Source of the DNA: Oopsacas minuta
Lineage: Eukaryota; Porifera; Hexactinellida; Lyssacinosida; Leucopsacidae
Assembly: GCA_024704765.1 (NCBI GenBank)
Contig: JAKMXF010000004.1
Span: forward strand, 62,001-126,000
DNA: 64,000 bases
Direction of reading: 5' to 3'
Shown: one piece after another, positions 34,205 through 45,884 of the stretch
Position numbering within the stretch: position 1 is the stretch's first letter
How the letters are laid out: every line of letters starts with the position of its first letter
Program-made: the position numbers and the translations under genes
Notes under the pieces: model-generated
Database searches by the model: none
What the model saw: the letters and a program-made list of their open reading frames with translations, nothing else
What the model was told of the DNA's origin: nothing

Positions 34205-34995
34205 TAATAGGGGTGGTCAGTGGGTGCTAGGTACCCGCAATAAAATTTTTGGGGGACTGAGCCACCCAACTTTAGGACTTATAATCACTAAATCGCCACT
34301 TTTCATGTCCTACCGATGCCATTAAATGCAATGAATGCACTATAAAGTTTTATCATTATGCATTATAATAGAATAATTGGACATAGACAACATCCAACTA
34401 TGAATGAATTGAATTAATTGATGTTTTGATTTTTACCATTTGTATGGTTCCTGAACAGTGATATATATAGTTTATGCCATTCTAATTTGAATTTGATTCT
34501 TCAAACTAGTTTTCAAATTTTCAACTGTTATCGGAATAAGGAACAAGATACCTGAAGTGATTGATGTTCAGCGAAATATTTAAGTTATTAAAACTATATT
34601 TAGTAATACCTATGACAAGTTGCACTTCTGAAAGGTCATTTTCAGCTTTTAAAGCCTCATAGAATTATCATAGAGTAACAATGAGACAATTGAATAATTT
34701 ATTAACAATATATATACCGTATATATATAACCATTTAGCAGATGAACTAAATGTTAGAATCTATTGGGAAAGAATTAATTATGAACTGTAGTCATAATAG
34801 ACGTTAAAGTTTTTGGGGCACACTGTGTCCTTAACTGAATTCGAGTTATTAAACACATTTAGTTGCACTGTTTGTGAAGACGTATATGTAAATATAATGA
34901 CTATGGTAAGTTATGAATTATATATGACCAATAAGAAATAATTGTGCCCCCCAATGCTGAACATATTCCGCCACCTCTGCCCAATAATTTGATGT
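34205..34995 (+). mobile_element. Internally deleted hAT element, C-terminus only
   Basis: At 34610-34790 the plus strand reads PMTSCTSERSFSAFKAS, a stop, then MRQLNNLLTIYI and HLADELNVRIYWERINYEL. This is the C-terminal dimerisation region of a hAT transposase (C-x-x-ERSFS-x-x-(K/R) ... RLNNLL-x-x-I ... L). No other transposase part lies nearby. Purine/pyrimidine-biased, G/C-rich blocks at ~34208 ('ggggtggtcagtgggtgcta') and ~34950 ('gccccccaatgctgaacata', 'ccgccacctctgccc') look like the two subterminal regions. The bounds are approximate. Confidence 0.65.
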
Positions 34996-37529
34996 AACAA
35001 CTGAATGATGGGGTCATACCCCTCAAAGGTTTGCACTTGGAAATTTGCGGATATTTGGTCTTCCGTGGATCAATTTGATAGCACTTCTAGTAGAGAGATT
35101 TTGAAAGGCAAAATTAAGCCAATTATGTGTCTATTTATCGAAATTTAGTCTATCTACTTAGAGTATTAGAATTTTCTTAAATGAAGAGAATTTTTATATG
35201 AATGAGTTACAAATTTCACTTGATTACCTGAATTTGTCCTGATTCACCTCAAATTTTTAGTTTTATTTTATTCTTCATAATATACATCATCTTTTCATTG
35301 TTAACTTATATTGACACGGGCATGCAACCCCAATCTAAATGATTTCATTATCCTTTTCTAGCCGTGAAGCTTCATTAACTCAATTTTGCTAAATCACATT
35401 TTTCACTCTCCCAACTCATTCATTTTCGTTTGTCAATCTTATTCACCTCATTAAATTGTATCAGGACCAACTCTTTCAAAAGGTACGTTTACCAATCGCT
35501 TTATTAGAGTGGGAATTGAATCGGAACTTCGTCCATTTTATCTTTTCTATCCCAGTTTTTCCGAACCACGTATTCACTACGCTGACTTTCAATCAAAATG
35601 TGATTCTACTCATTTTACTAATTTTATACTTATGTTAACTCACAGAACTCATCCTATAGCAACCAACTTCTATAACCCACTTTAGTTTCTGAGGTGATGT
35701 TTTTCTTCGATCCCGAGGGGATTTGGGTCTGTATTTGCAGAATTTTGTGTTGGGGTAATAAACTTTCCAGTTTTCAAGTTCCATCCACTGTGAAGGAACA
35801 GGGCATGTATTTATACTGTTTTTGCTGTTATTTGACTACTCCCGCATTCGGATTTGTCGGTTTATTATCTCTACTATCCTGCGTGTAGATGAATATTTTT
35901 AGTAGCTCGATAATATCATACGATTTTGTACTTGAGACTTATCACACTGCAAACTATTTTGCATGTAAAAAATTTTTGTTTATCTCTTATATGGAGATGC
36001 CCTAGTGGCATGGACTATGTGCGACGTCCCTACGTCGTCCTGTTTGCCGTGCGAAATCTATCCTTCCGATTCACATGAAAATTATTGCATATATACATTT
36101 ATCACCCCTTTTGTGTGTTTAATCATATTTTCACTCATTTTTATGTATATTTCAAAAGCATGCTAGAGAATAGCTTTCAATACTTTTGTCAGGGGTAATT
36201 GGGCACGTGGAGTCCGATTTTGAGATTTTCACATTATGAAAGTTTTACGAAATGATGCTCTAAATTTCTTTTCAACTGTTTTTCAGCGCTAATCGAGGAT
36301 GCATTACATTTTTAGATTTTCTCACATTTCTCATAATGTTCACCATTTTCTGAAAACCTTTGTTTATATTCCAAATTTATGGTATAGATTATTTCGTTTC
36401 CAAAGTCTGACAGGGGGTGATTTTTCAAGATAATTATTTAGAATCTTATTCATAGCATTTGAGGATACAATAATCTGGTGCATTGAGGTATCTGTATTTG
36501 AGTTGGCGTGCCTTCCCTCATAAGTGCATGACAATTAATTACCCTTAGCTGTATTACCAGTCTTTTGGGAGGACATTTGCAGATTAAATGTTAAAGATCT
36601 TCATTATTCCAATAAAATCAATATTGCAATGTTTCTCATACTAAAGACTGGTCACCAATTTCCTGGCGGCTATAATTCGCCATTCCAAATTTTCAGGTCG
36701 TGTGCTTAGCCAGACCTCTTTGACCATTCACCCTCATGGCTGTATCATCTTTGCATCTTCTAAGATCGTTAACGCTCTTTACGACGAATGGACCCCAGAT
36801 TCCTTTCTTGACTGCCCCATCTCAGAAGCACTTGATTTTCACACTTAATCTCTTGCAAAGCTTCCAATAGTTATTTTGCATGTTGCAAAATTACGTCACC
36901 TTAATCTCAAAACTCGTATATTGGTTAGCAAACTGGGGATATATCGGATATGATTGTGAACCTACTAATTTTACAGCTTAGTGACAAGATTGATATCTAA
37001 CATTTAAGCAGGCTAACCTTTGATATAGAATATATATACAAACTGATAAATTTAAAATCTAAGATGATTATTGCCACCTTTTTATTACCTAAACACATCG
37101 TGTCAATAACCATTTCTGTATTACAATATTTCAGTTTCTATTTCCGACATAAAGGATTTGGTCTTCTAAAGGGTTAAATATTTCCTGTTCGTAGACTGTA
37201 AAATTTGTAGCTTCCTATCACCTATATCCAAAATTTGCCAAACAAAACACGATTTTTGTGGTTACGGTGAAGTAATGTTGCGATGATATACAATTATTCT
37301 TCTATAGCACAAAATACTCATTAAATAAATCTTCAGTACTTATACACATCGACGATTACAGGTAGTGCCAAATGATTGTCTATCAACACCTAAAATGAAG
37401 CAGGGAACAAATACTACATGAATATATTTCACTTTACACATATATGTAGTAATATTTACAGCAGTATTTATATATACTGCTTATTTCCTCAGGTTTGATT
37501 GATTAAGTGTTAAACAGATACATTTCTTA
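34996..37529. other. Mostly gene-free stretch with one possible exon
   Basis: No recognised family. 36697-36848 is listed separately as a candidate exon. The block near 36000-36060 ('gcgacgtccctacgtcgtcc') is GC-richer than its surroundings but could not be assigned. Confidence 0.4.
36697..36848 (+). other. Candidate 3'-terminal exon, unidentified
   Basis: A frame of about 50 codons opens directly after 'ccaaattttcag' and runs to a TAA at 36846-36848. It reads RVLSQTSLTIHPHGCIIF, then ASSKIVNALYDEWTPDSFLD and CPISEALDFHT. Its composition is more balanced and GC-richer than surrounding DNA, which is why it is reported. I do not recognise the protein and found no convincing upstream partner exon. 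It could be a chance ORF. Confidence 0.25.
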
Positions 37530-38010
37530 TTGCTTTTTTGTCGCTACGACGGGATGAACCCGGAACTCCATGCCTCAGGTTTATAATGTAACAGAAATTG
37601 TAGGATTTTATAATCTATGGTCCATCCAAATTACATTCAATGACCTTCTGTTGTGAGACTCACTCCTACGTAGGATTTGGTTAGTAATCTCGGCACTTCA
37701 TGGGTCGGGTATTAAGAAATTCTGAAATTTTCCGAAAATATTTTGTGCTGTCATGAAGACGTAATAATCCCACGATGAGTTAGATTTGGTCAGAATCATG
37801 GCGTCAGGACATTATCACATTGAAGGGCACCTGTGATTCAAATTTCAAACTTCTATCATGTATATTGGCTAAGCAGATTGGTTAACATTGTGATTTTCGA
37901 GAATCCATAAAGGTGACAATGGCATCATAATTTCGTCATATTTGTGAATTTTCCTCTCATGCTCGAACTTTTCTGAGCTAGGCCCAAGATACCCTTGTAT
38001 ACCAGCCAAT
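37530..38010 (-). repeat. Dispersed repeat family R1, copy 3
   Basis: On the minus strand it runs 'gggcctagctcagaaaagtt', 'gacgaaattatgatgccatt', 'aaaatcacaatgttaaccaa', 'gccaatatacatgatagaag', 'cctgacgccatgattctgac', 'ctaactcatcgtgggattat'. A tail with 'cctgaggcatggagttccgg' and 'gttcatcccgtcgtagcgac' faintly resembles a tRNA-type B-box. It is the best-preserved copy. Confidence 0.7.
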
Positions 38011-38281
38011 AATCTTTCCTGGGAGTCTTTTAGTCACTTCAATGTATCCTGGACATACACAAAAATTACAGCGATATACAGATTAATTACGTTTAAATAA
38101 TATTGATATGTACATTTCCTGAAGACACAATGTACATTCCTCCGAAACTGTCTGCAATTGTTCGACTTTTGTAGGTTTTGCCAAAGGTTTCATCTAATCT
38201 GAGACTACGCATATTAAAGCTGTGAAATATACACTGAGCATCCTTTATTTCATTAAATACGAGTATATACTACCCAGAACA

Positions 38282-38680
38282 GAAGTCGGAATTTTGCCCA
38301 AAATTGATGTCGGAATTTGACCCAAACCTGAAGTAGGAATTTGACCCAAAATATTAGCTTGGGAGAGCATGTTTTAGAATGATTAATTAATTAAGTTTAA
38401 TAAACCATTTGTTTTCTAAATTGATTTATAGAAACGAGGACGTGATAGGAAAGTTTTTATTGTATTTATTAGAAATCCTTTACCATTGGGAGGGGATTAG
38501 GGATTTAGTTCACTTCATTATTGATCTCGGAGTATTCATTTGTACTCGTTATTAAGCTACCTAGGTGCGGGATGTGGACTCCATGCCTATTTTGATTTTG
38601 GATTGACTTTTGTTGGATTAATTATTAGAAAATCGTTTGCAAATTCCTACTTCCAATTTTATTTTGGGTCAATTTCCTGC
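38282..38680. repeat. MITE-like unit with 24-bp tandem and inverted repeats
   Basis: Three 24-bp direct units lie at 38282-38353 (gaagtcggaattttgcccaa, gatgtcggaatttgacccaa, gaagtaggaatttgacccaa, each plus four bases). The motif recurs inverted at 38641-38680 ('ttcctacttcc ... ttttgggtcaatttcct'). That arrangement fits a non-autonomous element whose ends carry repeated binding-site-like motifs. Confidence 0.6.
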
Positions 38681-38699
38681 GTCTCCTAGCAAGAATACA

Positions 38700-39890
38700 T
38701 TTATTCAACAGTGTACCGTCTATCGAGAAATCCACCGGATATCATAATGAAATAGTCGACCTATTGTGAGCCATCGAATATCCGACCAGTTGTAAACCTA
38801 CAATTTACCACTCAACGATTGGGATAACACCCTTTCAAGCAATCTTTAGTCGAAAACCACCCTTTGGGTTATCTGAACAGGGTATTCCAATCGAATTAGT
38901 GTCCGTTATATCAACAGAGGAAGATCTCGACTTAGCCATTCAAGACTTAAATCATAACGAACTCCCTCAACCAAATTTCCTCTGCAGAATATCAAATATA
39001 CTCTTTCCCAGGTCAAGCCGAGTGCTTTGAGTTTCTTTCCGATCCATATTTAGAGGAAATATCATAATCTCTACCTATCATTGTTCACATTTATGAAGAA
39101 TCACAAGATCTACGTTTTCCATCCGAATTTTTGTCATCTGCTCCATTTAATTCAAAGTTTCCTATTGTGGAGGAATTAGAAGTTACTAACCCAAATGAAT
39201 CAGTTCATATTGAATCCCAATCCGTAACTTCCACAAAACGTACTGTTTGTGACAAAGAAACAACTCAAGCGCACAGTTGTCCTGGATGTTTCAGGTACAT
39301 ACATGCGATTTGTAGTAGCACTGAAGCAGAAGAAGGATGTGGAAGCTCAGTCCGGTGTCATGATTGTGATCTACAAAAGCATCAGTTAGAATCGGTAACT
39401 CAGCGGAGGGGAATTAAACGTACGCAGGTAAATCTTCATCAACGTATGCTTAAAGCATGTTGCAATCGTTTTCCTGATACAAATATAGATGACAACATCA
39501 TATTACCAACATCCAAGCCGGATTCATTAGCTTTAGGAAATAAGAACATGTTAGGAGTTGTGTTAAGCAAAGAAGATAAACTCTACTCGATTGGAACAAA
39601 ATATGGAATATTAGATACGAAATATTCTAGAAACCAGTTCGATATCTGCCCATCCAAGTCATAGAAAAAGTAGTTGTTCCTGAAAATACAATTTCTCAAA
39701 GAACTGCTATGCAAAATGCTTCTCAAGGCGTTATTAGTTATGCAAGTGTAAAAGTTGCTCAACTACTCGTTGTCCATGTCGAAAAGAATCATTAGTTTGC
39801 CAACAAGATGTCACAACAGGAAGAGTTGTTCCAACAAACCAAACTGACAGAGCACAATTAGTATTTATAGATCATATAATCTTTATATCG
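38700..39890 (+). pseudogene. Integrase-type (KRBA2-like) transposon relic
   Basis: Around 38795-38985 a frame reads TIYHSTIGITPFQAIFSRKP, PFGLSEQGIPIEL and STEEDLDLAI. That is the C-terminal part of a retroviral-type integrase core (N-x3-H...P-(Y/F)-x-A-x-F-G). The frame at 39131-39664 adds a Cys/His motif, CPGCFRYIHAICS ... CHDCD (C-x2-C, H-x2-C, C-x2-C). Then comes DKLYSIGTKYGILDTKYSRN followed by QFDIC, the conserved tail of proteins annotated KRBA2-like, and a decayed Cys-rich end. Frameshifts separate the parts and the catalytic N-terminal half is missing. An LTR element was considered, but no LTRs or reverse transcriptase were seen. Confidence 0.6.
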
Positions 39891-41744
39891 ATAAATGCAC
39901 TTACTAACAACCAATTGGGTAAATCTGAATATAATTCGCACTTGGACCAATTCAAATTGATCTATTCGTGAATAGGCAGTCGTGTTGGTCAATTCGCAAA
40001 TGACCAAATTCGCAGTTGAACTGCAACATAATCATTTATCTCGTATTTTATTTATGAGGTCTAGACTTTACTTCATTGTGTATTCAAAATCTAGAGTGTT
40101 TATTGAATTGTTTTTGGTGGTTATCAAAGTTATCAAAATATTGGTTGAAAATTTCCTTTTCGGGCATGTCCGCGCCTTCTATTCAGGGTCCTGAAACTTA
40201 TCGTAACCAGTCATGATCAGTTATTATATCGAAATATATAAGAAGCTAACATATTGACGCTCCCAAAGGACCCAAAATACACTTAGTTTTATTGTCTGCA
40301 TATTGATTTTCCTCAATATAGAGTGTTCACTCAATCATGTCCTAACCCTTCTTCTATTATCTAGCAAATCGACTCATTTTGAATGTATTGATTGGTATTT
40401 GGATAAATCTACTAAAGATTGATGATCTTTGGAGTCAATTGTGTTGTAGTGAGTATATAATTTTGATTTCATTTCAAAAACAAAACTAATCGGTTTCTTT
40501 GCATAGATTTACTATATATCCTTGAGTACCCTAAAATATTCTGGCGGCATAAACTGATAGCCATAACGGCAAAATTTGAACCTGTCTTTCTTTTCTAGCT
40601 TAGCGCCAAACAGTGTTCACTTTAAGGCACTGGCCCATACGCCATAGTTCTGTAATACCCTACGGGATGTGCTCGTATGAGGACCCGGAAATAATTTCAA
40701 TTGGTTTCACTTTTGTATGAGAGTGGAATGTCACTACCCATATTGAGAATAAAGATGCTACATTTACTTTCCAAATTGTGCGTCGTTCACTGAAATTTAT
40801 AGAAACCAATCATTCGCGAATCCTTTCTCCTTTGTCCTGATAGTGCATAATGAGGCCAAAATGAGAGCAGCATTTGAATAGAAGGTTTGATGATCTGGAC
40901 GAATGTGTTATAGTGGGACGCGTTGGTTATGTAGGACACGCTTTAGCAACCCGTGTCTACGATGAGTTTGATAATAATCCTCACTGCGATATGAGTATAT
41001 TTTTCAATCAAATCTCAAAGATGTAGAGTTTTTATAAGAGCAGATCTATACACATGAAATTACAGCAGCTTCACATCATCCACTTCCTGAATATGGCCAC
41101 AATTATTTACCATTACTGATCGTAAACGAACAGCGCTCGTCTTTGAAACCTTATTGATACTATCTAATCGTGTTTCCTTCCAACAAATTTGAAGTCGAGA
41201 GCTAATTAATTCAGTAACGACAAATGAGGAGTTCGCCCCTCAATTTCCAATTTATCAAAAAATGTTCACATCAGTGATTGTAGATTGATTTTTACTTTTT
41301 CAGTATGTCCTCCAATAACGGAACACTTTAAGGACTGCTAAAAATTGTTGATAATATTGTGGTGTTCTCTGAGGATCGGTCGCATTTTTGGACCTATCAT
41401 TACTTATGATGTGTAAGAGGTTTTATTGTTACTTGCTTTATTACCGTGAATATTCAGTGTCAATCAAATAACTTTATTCTGACATTATTCCTCACATCGC
41501 ACACTACATTTAGTACAAGGCTCCGCAAACTGACTGTTTTTTGGCTGCATGCATCCCGACAAAGCAATATAATTTCTATAACATGTGGACAGCAGATAAT
41601 TTATGCAACCTCTACTTCTATGTAATTTCTTACGCAATCTAGCTTCAGTATTCAATTGGTAAATTTTGATTTTCGAATTGTATTCTCCCATTATATTAAT
41701 TATAGTAAGGAAATATCTCTCTCTTATTCTGAATATCTATCTTG
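39891..41744. other. Gene-free stretch
   Basis: Short frames only. 'cgttggttatgtaggacacg' near 40922 lies in a somewhat coding-like stretch (ending near 41000), but no family is recognised. Confidence 0.4.
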
Positions 41745-42785
41745 TGTATTAGTATGTGAAGAATGATCGCTAAGAATAGGAAGCTGCAAGAGAGTTTCGG
41801 AAATTCAACCGAGCATGGGAAGAAGAGTTTATGTAATTGACCACAAATTTGCCTGTTCGCGCTTATATTGTGATCCCAGATATCTTCCTTGAAGAGGAGC
41901 CATTTGAATGTTCATTATTCAGCAAGACTCAAACTTTGGTATACAATGATAGTTATCCAATGTACACCACTGTCCCGAATTGGGTTCTCTTGAATTAGCC
42001 AAATTAACAGCCAGAAGCTGATGTTAAATACGTATAATGGTTACTCAATCCTCCGTGCTACTATTGCATCAATGATAATTTTCTAGATGGTAGCTCAAGA
42101 TAAGAAACCATACTCTGATGTGGATGTGATTAAGGTGTGTGCTCGGGTTACAGTTGGAGATAGCTGATAACAAAGAAACTAAATTGGAAAGTAAAATAGG
42201 AAATTTCTATTGTCTGCTGATAATGTAACACGTAATATATCAGCTTGTATTGTTGATGTGAATGTACAAATTTCTTATGATACTCCCAGTTGCGATGCCA
42301 TAGCATTGCAGCTATGAATGTGCAGTCATAAGAGACATTGACAGTGCTATATATTTGTTCGTTACATTAATAGCTGTTTCAAAGTGGTTGAACATATACT
42401 ACATCTATGTCCACTGACAGGCAAACACGTGAGCAAGATATATTCAACTGTATTCTGGAACGCTGCATAATTCATTATGCTCGTCCAGAAGATATTCCCT
42501 CTTACAACTCATGGCGCGCCTTCAATGACTGGGATGACAACATTTTTTACTACTCTCTTTCAAAAGCTTGATGAGATACGAAATAACATTCTTTCTTACC
42601 ATTGTATTATACAAAGAGAACCTAGAGTCTTTACACAGAGATGTTCGAGGAGCTAGGAAGTGATGAAGAAAACATCGTCGATATTATCAACATATCGTTC
42701 ACATGCCTTGAATCATCACCAATTTCGGGAATTACTCAATGATTATGATGTACAATAAACGAATTGGTGTATCATTCCCAAATTA
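41745..42785 (+). pseudogene. hAT transposase relic, GTF2IRD2-like
   Basis: Heavily broken plus-strand pieces follow the order of GTF2IRD2-type hAT proteins. FRKFNRAWEEEFM (~41795) is the N-terminal pre-finger motif, and LRATIASMIIF with KKPYSDVDVIKVC lies at ~42055-42140. REQDIFNCILER and THGAPSMTGMTT (second Asp region reading TDGAPSMTG in the family) lie at ~42430-42540. FQKLDEIRNNILSYHCIIQ and then RSHALNHHQFRELLNDYDVQ end near 42765. Stops and frame changes are frequent. The ends of the element were not found. Confidence 0.7.
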
Positions 42786-42859
42786 GGTGATGTTCAAAAG
42801 GAGCAGTACTTGATCATTTCTTCCATCTGATTGAAACAATTAAGAGATATCAATCTTTC

Positions 42860-43030
42860 AGAGCAATATATGACCGCGGTCCTAACACGACCGCTCCTTG
42901 TGTCCGCTCCAATTTGGGGAGCGGGATTAGGAGCACGCTTCATTTCTGATCCAAGAACGTAAGGTGAATCGGAGCACCATTTTATTGGAGTGGCGCACAC
43001 TTTGGAGCACGCTCCTATGTAATTGAATAC
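42860..43030. repeat. GGAGC-rich dispersed repeat (R2)
   Basis: A GC-richer block with recurring ggagc/gctcc motifs ('ggagcgggattaggagcacg', 'cttcatttctgatccaagaa'). Related blocks lie at 2108-2160 ('ggagcgggacctggaacgcg', 'gttcattatgaatcaggaac') and 43555-43700. The nature is unknown; the 108-codon minus-strand frame across it has no family motif. Confidence 0.5.
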
Positions 43031-43149
43031 AATAATATTCCGTATTCTTGCAATACAAAGTAGATACTGGGACACTTTTTTATAATGGAATTTATAAAAT
43101 AATTTGATGATCAAACACAATCTTTGTATATGCAGAATTGATTAGTGAA

Positions 43150-43440
43150 ACTGGAACCTCAGCCCGACTTTGTGAGATTTTGGGCCTAGCTCGGATAAAT
43201 TCGAGTCTTAGACGAAAGGTACACCTAGGACAAAATTATAACGTAATTATCACCTTTTTGTGTTTTCAAAAATCACATCATTAACCAATGCTCAGTTTGA
43301 AGTTTGAATTACAGGTACCCCTTAACGTGGCAAATGTGCTGACGTCATGATTCTTAGCAAAAGCACAAAGAATTTTAGCTTTTAATCCTTAAGCTAACCT
43401 GAGGCACTAAGCGTCCTAGCAAGCGAAGCGCGCTAGTAAG
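43150..43440 (+). repeat. Dispersed repeat family R1, copy 4
   Basis: It carries the R1 blocks 'gggcctagctcggataaatt', 'gacaaaattataacgtaatt', 'ttcaaaaatcacatcattaa', 'caatgctcagtttgaagttt', 'gtgctgacgtcatgattctt'. It is shortened relative to copies 2 and 3. It ends with 'agcgtcctagcaagcgaagc', like the tail of copy 2. Confidence 0.7.
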
Positions 43441-45635
43441 TTGTTATAATGGTTTCTAGTTTGAAATTTTGAAATTTCCCTAATTTTCAATTGTTTTAAA
43501 ATTCTATCCTGATTACGTATAGTTCAATTCTGGTCTTAATTTAATACAATGGTAAGGGCCGGAATTGGAGCGCGCTGCATTTGTCAGAGCTTGAGAGGAT
43601 GTGCCCTCATTTCTGTTTAAGAAGTGGAAGTGGAAGCGTTATTCCATATAATGACTAATGCTCGGAGCGGGAGTGCGTTCCAAAAAGTAAGGAGCGCTTA
43701 ATGCTCTTTTTGTTTTCTATATTGACATGCCAAAGATTCAAAATGAATTTTGATCTTGCTGTCTTTATACTTACCAAATTATTTGTAGATCACATTTCAC
43801 TTGGGTTAATGGTTTCCTTTATATATACGAAACTGCCATATAAATAATCAGTCATGCAATTATACACAAATTATGAAGACTATTTATGGTTGTCAATACT
43901 GCTATTTAACAAATATGTTAGTTTCTTAATGAGAGGTCAATTTGAATAGCTAAGCAAAATTTGGTACAAAGAATAGTGCTCCCTGTTGACAATAGAGAAG
44001 TATTCTCTAATGGGAGGTAGAGAATCAATGTTAAAGCATAGGATAATTTCAGGAATTATTAGACTTTATCAAACTCTATAAATCTTTGGATTTGGAAACA
44101 CAATTCTTATCATACATTTATCAGTCATCTATACTTATATTTAGTATGCTGCTGACAAAGCATTTGGAGAATTTATGTCATACCAATTTCAATATCTAGA
44201 TTAAATGATTCAGTGAGTCATTTGGTCCTACTCATATACCCTGTCATATATACTATCCCATGGGTTTTCGATGGGGCTTTGTTCCGCTGTATGTTTTGAG
44301 ACAATTACTGAGGAAAATGCCCATATCAATCGAAGTCATAATGTTCTTCAACATGAATGGGTTAAGTTTTAACCTATACAATGATGTTATATTAATTGTT
44401 TGTGACAAATATCCAAATATCGTCTCTGTCAAACTGCTTCGCTATAAATAATCCTTCTTTCTGGAAAGATTTTGTGTTGATTGGATTTACTCAGTGGGTT
44501 ATTTTCGGTTAAATTTCCAGTAGGATTTAAAGTTTCAGCTTTTAGTATTTACCTAGCTACAAGATTTTAATTCAAGACTATGTTTTTTTAATGTAATATT
44601 TTGAGCATGACCTGCCATTTGAAATTTATGACTTCATTTTAAATTTCCTAAATTTTGTATCTCTTATGTTTCTTCAATTCATGATTAGTTGAAAATAACT
44701 CAATTAATGGTACTTGGTTTCGTTACCAATACCTTGGTAACCATGCAACTCCTTAGCAATATTGTAATTGTAATTCAATCTTGCTATGAAACATAATAAT
44801 GTTATTCGGAATGGTGTTTTGTCTCATAGGAATATGATGTGATGTCAAATATAAATTCAATATATATAGAGAGACAAATTAGTGATATATCTGTAATTCA
44901 CAAAACTATTGGTAAAAGCTGGAAAATGTCACTACCACTTTCACTAACTAAATCAAATATTTCTTGGTATCGAAATTGCTAAAAAGAATGTTAAGTTGCA
45001 ACTAGAATAATTCGAGAAAAACTAATATTGATTCACAATTACCAACCTTATCCAAAATGTCAAGAAATATTCATTTAAGGTGTACTCAACTCAGGGAAGG
45101 ATGTACTATGATCAGTCTGAAAACAATCTTCAAGAAATACTTCTCAAGAGTTAGTAATATTCTACAAGTACTGACACTTCAGCTGATTTATTGGTAGTTT
45201 ATCAAGATATACCTAAACGGAAACAGCTAGAATATTTGAAAAAGCAACACAGTGTCACGAAATGGCTAAAACCTGGAAGTGGGTATTAGGGTACTAGATA
45301 ACGTATTAAACCCTATTATTAACATATGGGGAATCGTACCCAAGGAATCGATTGACGTAACTAGATATTTTCTAAGTCTTTGGGTGCGAAAGTAATGACG
45401 TCATTGTCACACTCAAAATATTTTGATTTTGTTATCGATTATAATTAAGCAAATTTGTGAGCTATAGTTTCAGAAATTGAATGTTTTATGTTTTGATATT
45501 TTTAACACTATTTAATGTACATTTTTATCAACTTATGAAACCACATTTCTTGTTGAAAATGACTTACCGTTCATTGAACTACAAACTATAACGTATTTAT
45601 AATTAGAGAATTCAGCAAAATATCTTGACAGCTCT
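43441..45635. other. Gene-free stretch
   Basis: Holds an R2-like GC-richer block at 43555-43700 and otherwise AT-rich sequence without recognised coding segments. Confidence 0.45.
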
Positions 45636-45884
45636 TTAACTCAGAAGGATCTGGCTCGAATCGTTTTTGATAATATTACGAAATGATGCTAATATTGGAT
45701 CACTTTGAGAGATAAGCCTGAGGAACACATCTTTAGCGTTGTCCTCAAAGCTAAATTTTCTTGAGAGCCTCTCACGGTATCGCCTGACCAATTTATTACA
45801 AAATTCAAGGCCTTCTTCAAAGTTAATGGTTAATGAAGAAGAGGCACTTAACCTAGGCTTCTTTGGCAGAGGACAGAAGCACAT
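45636..45884 (-). pseudogene. Fragment of unidentified family Y
   Basis: A frame of about 80 codons contains CPLPKKPRLSASSS, EFCNKLVRRYRERLSRKF, NAKDVFLRLISQSD and ILASFRN. It aligns with LIIKYSQHLARKM ... NAKDALSASLVK at 14640-15036. It is basic, helical and of unknown function. Broken frames extend further upstream on the minus strand to about 46110. Two copies in one window suggest mobile DNA. Confidence 0.5.

Noticed and set aside
37530-37600. tRNA gene suggested by 'gttcatcccgtcgtagcgac' (minus)
   Set aside because: No A-box, no cloverleaf, and it lies in the tail of a dispersed repeat.
39131-39664. LTR retrotransposon pol gene
   Set aside because: Only an integrase C-terminal part is present; no reverse transcriptase, protease, primer-binding site or LTR pair was found nearby.
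41485-41691. 68-codon minus-strand frame with several Cys
   Set aside because: No recognised motif and AT-rich flanks; Cys spacing fits no known finger.
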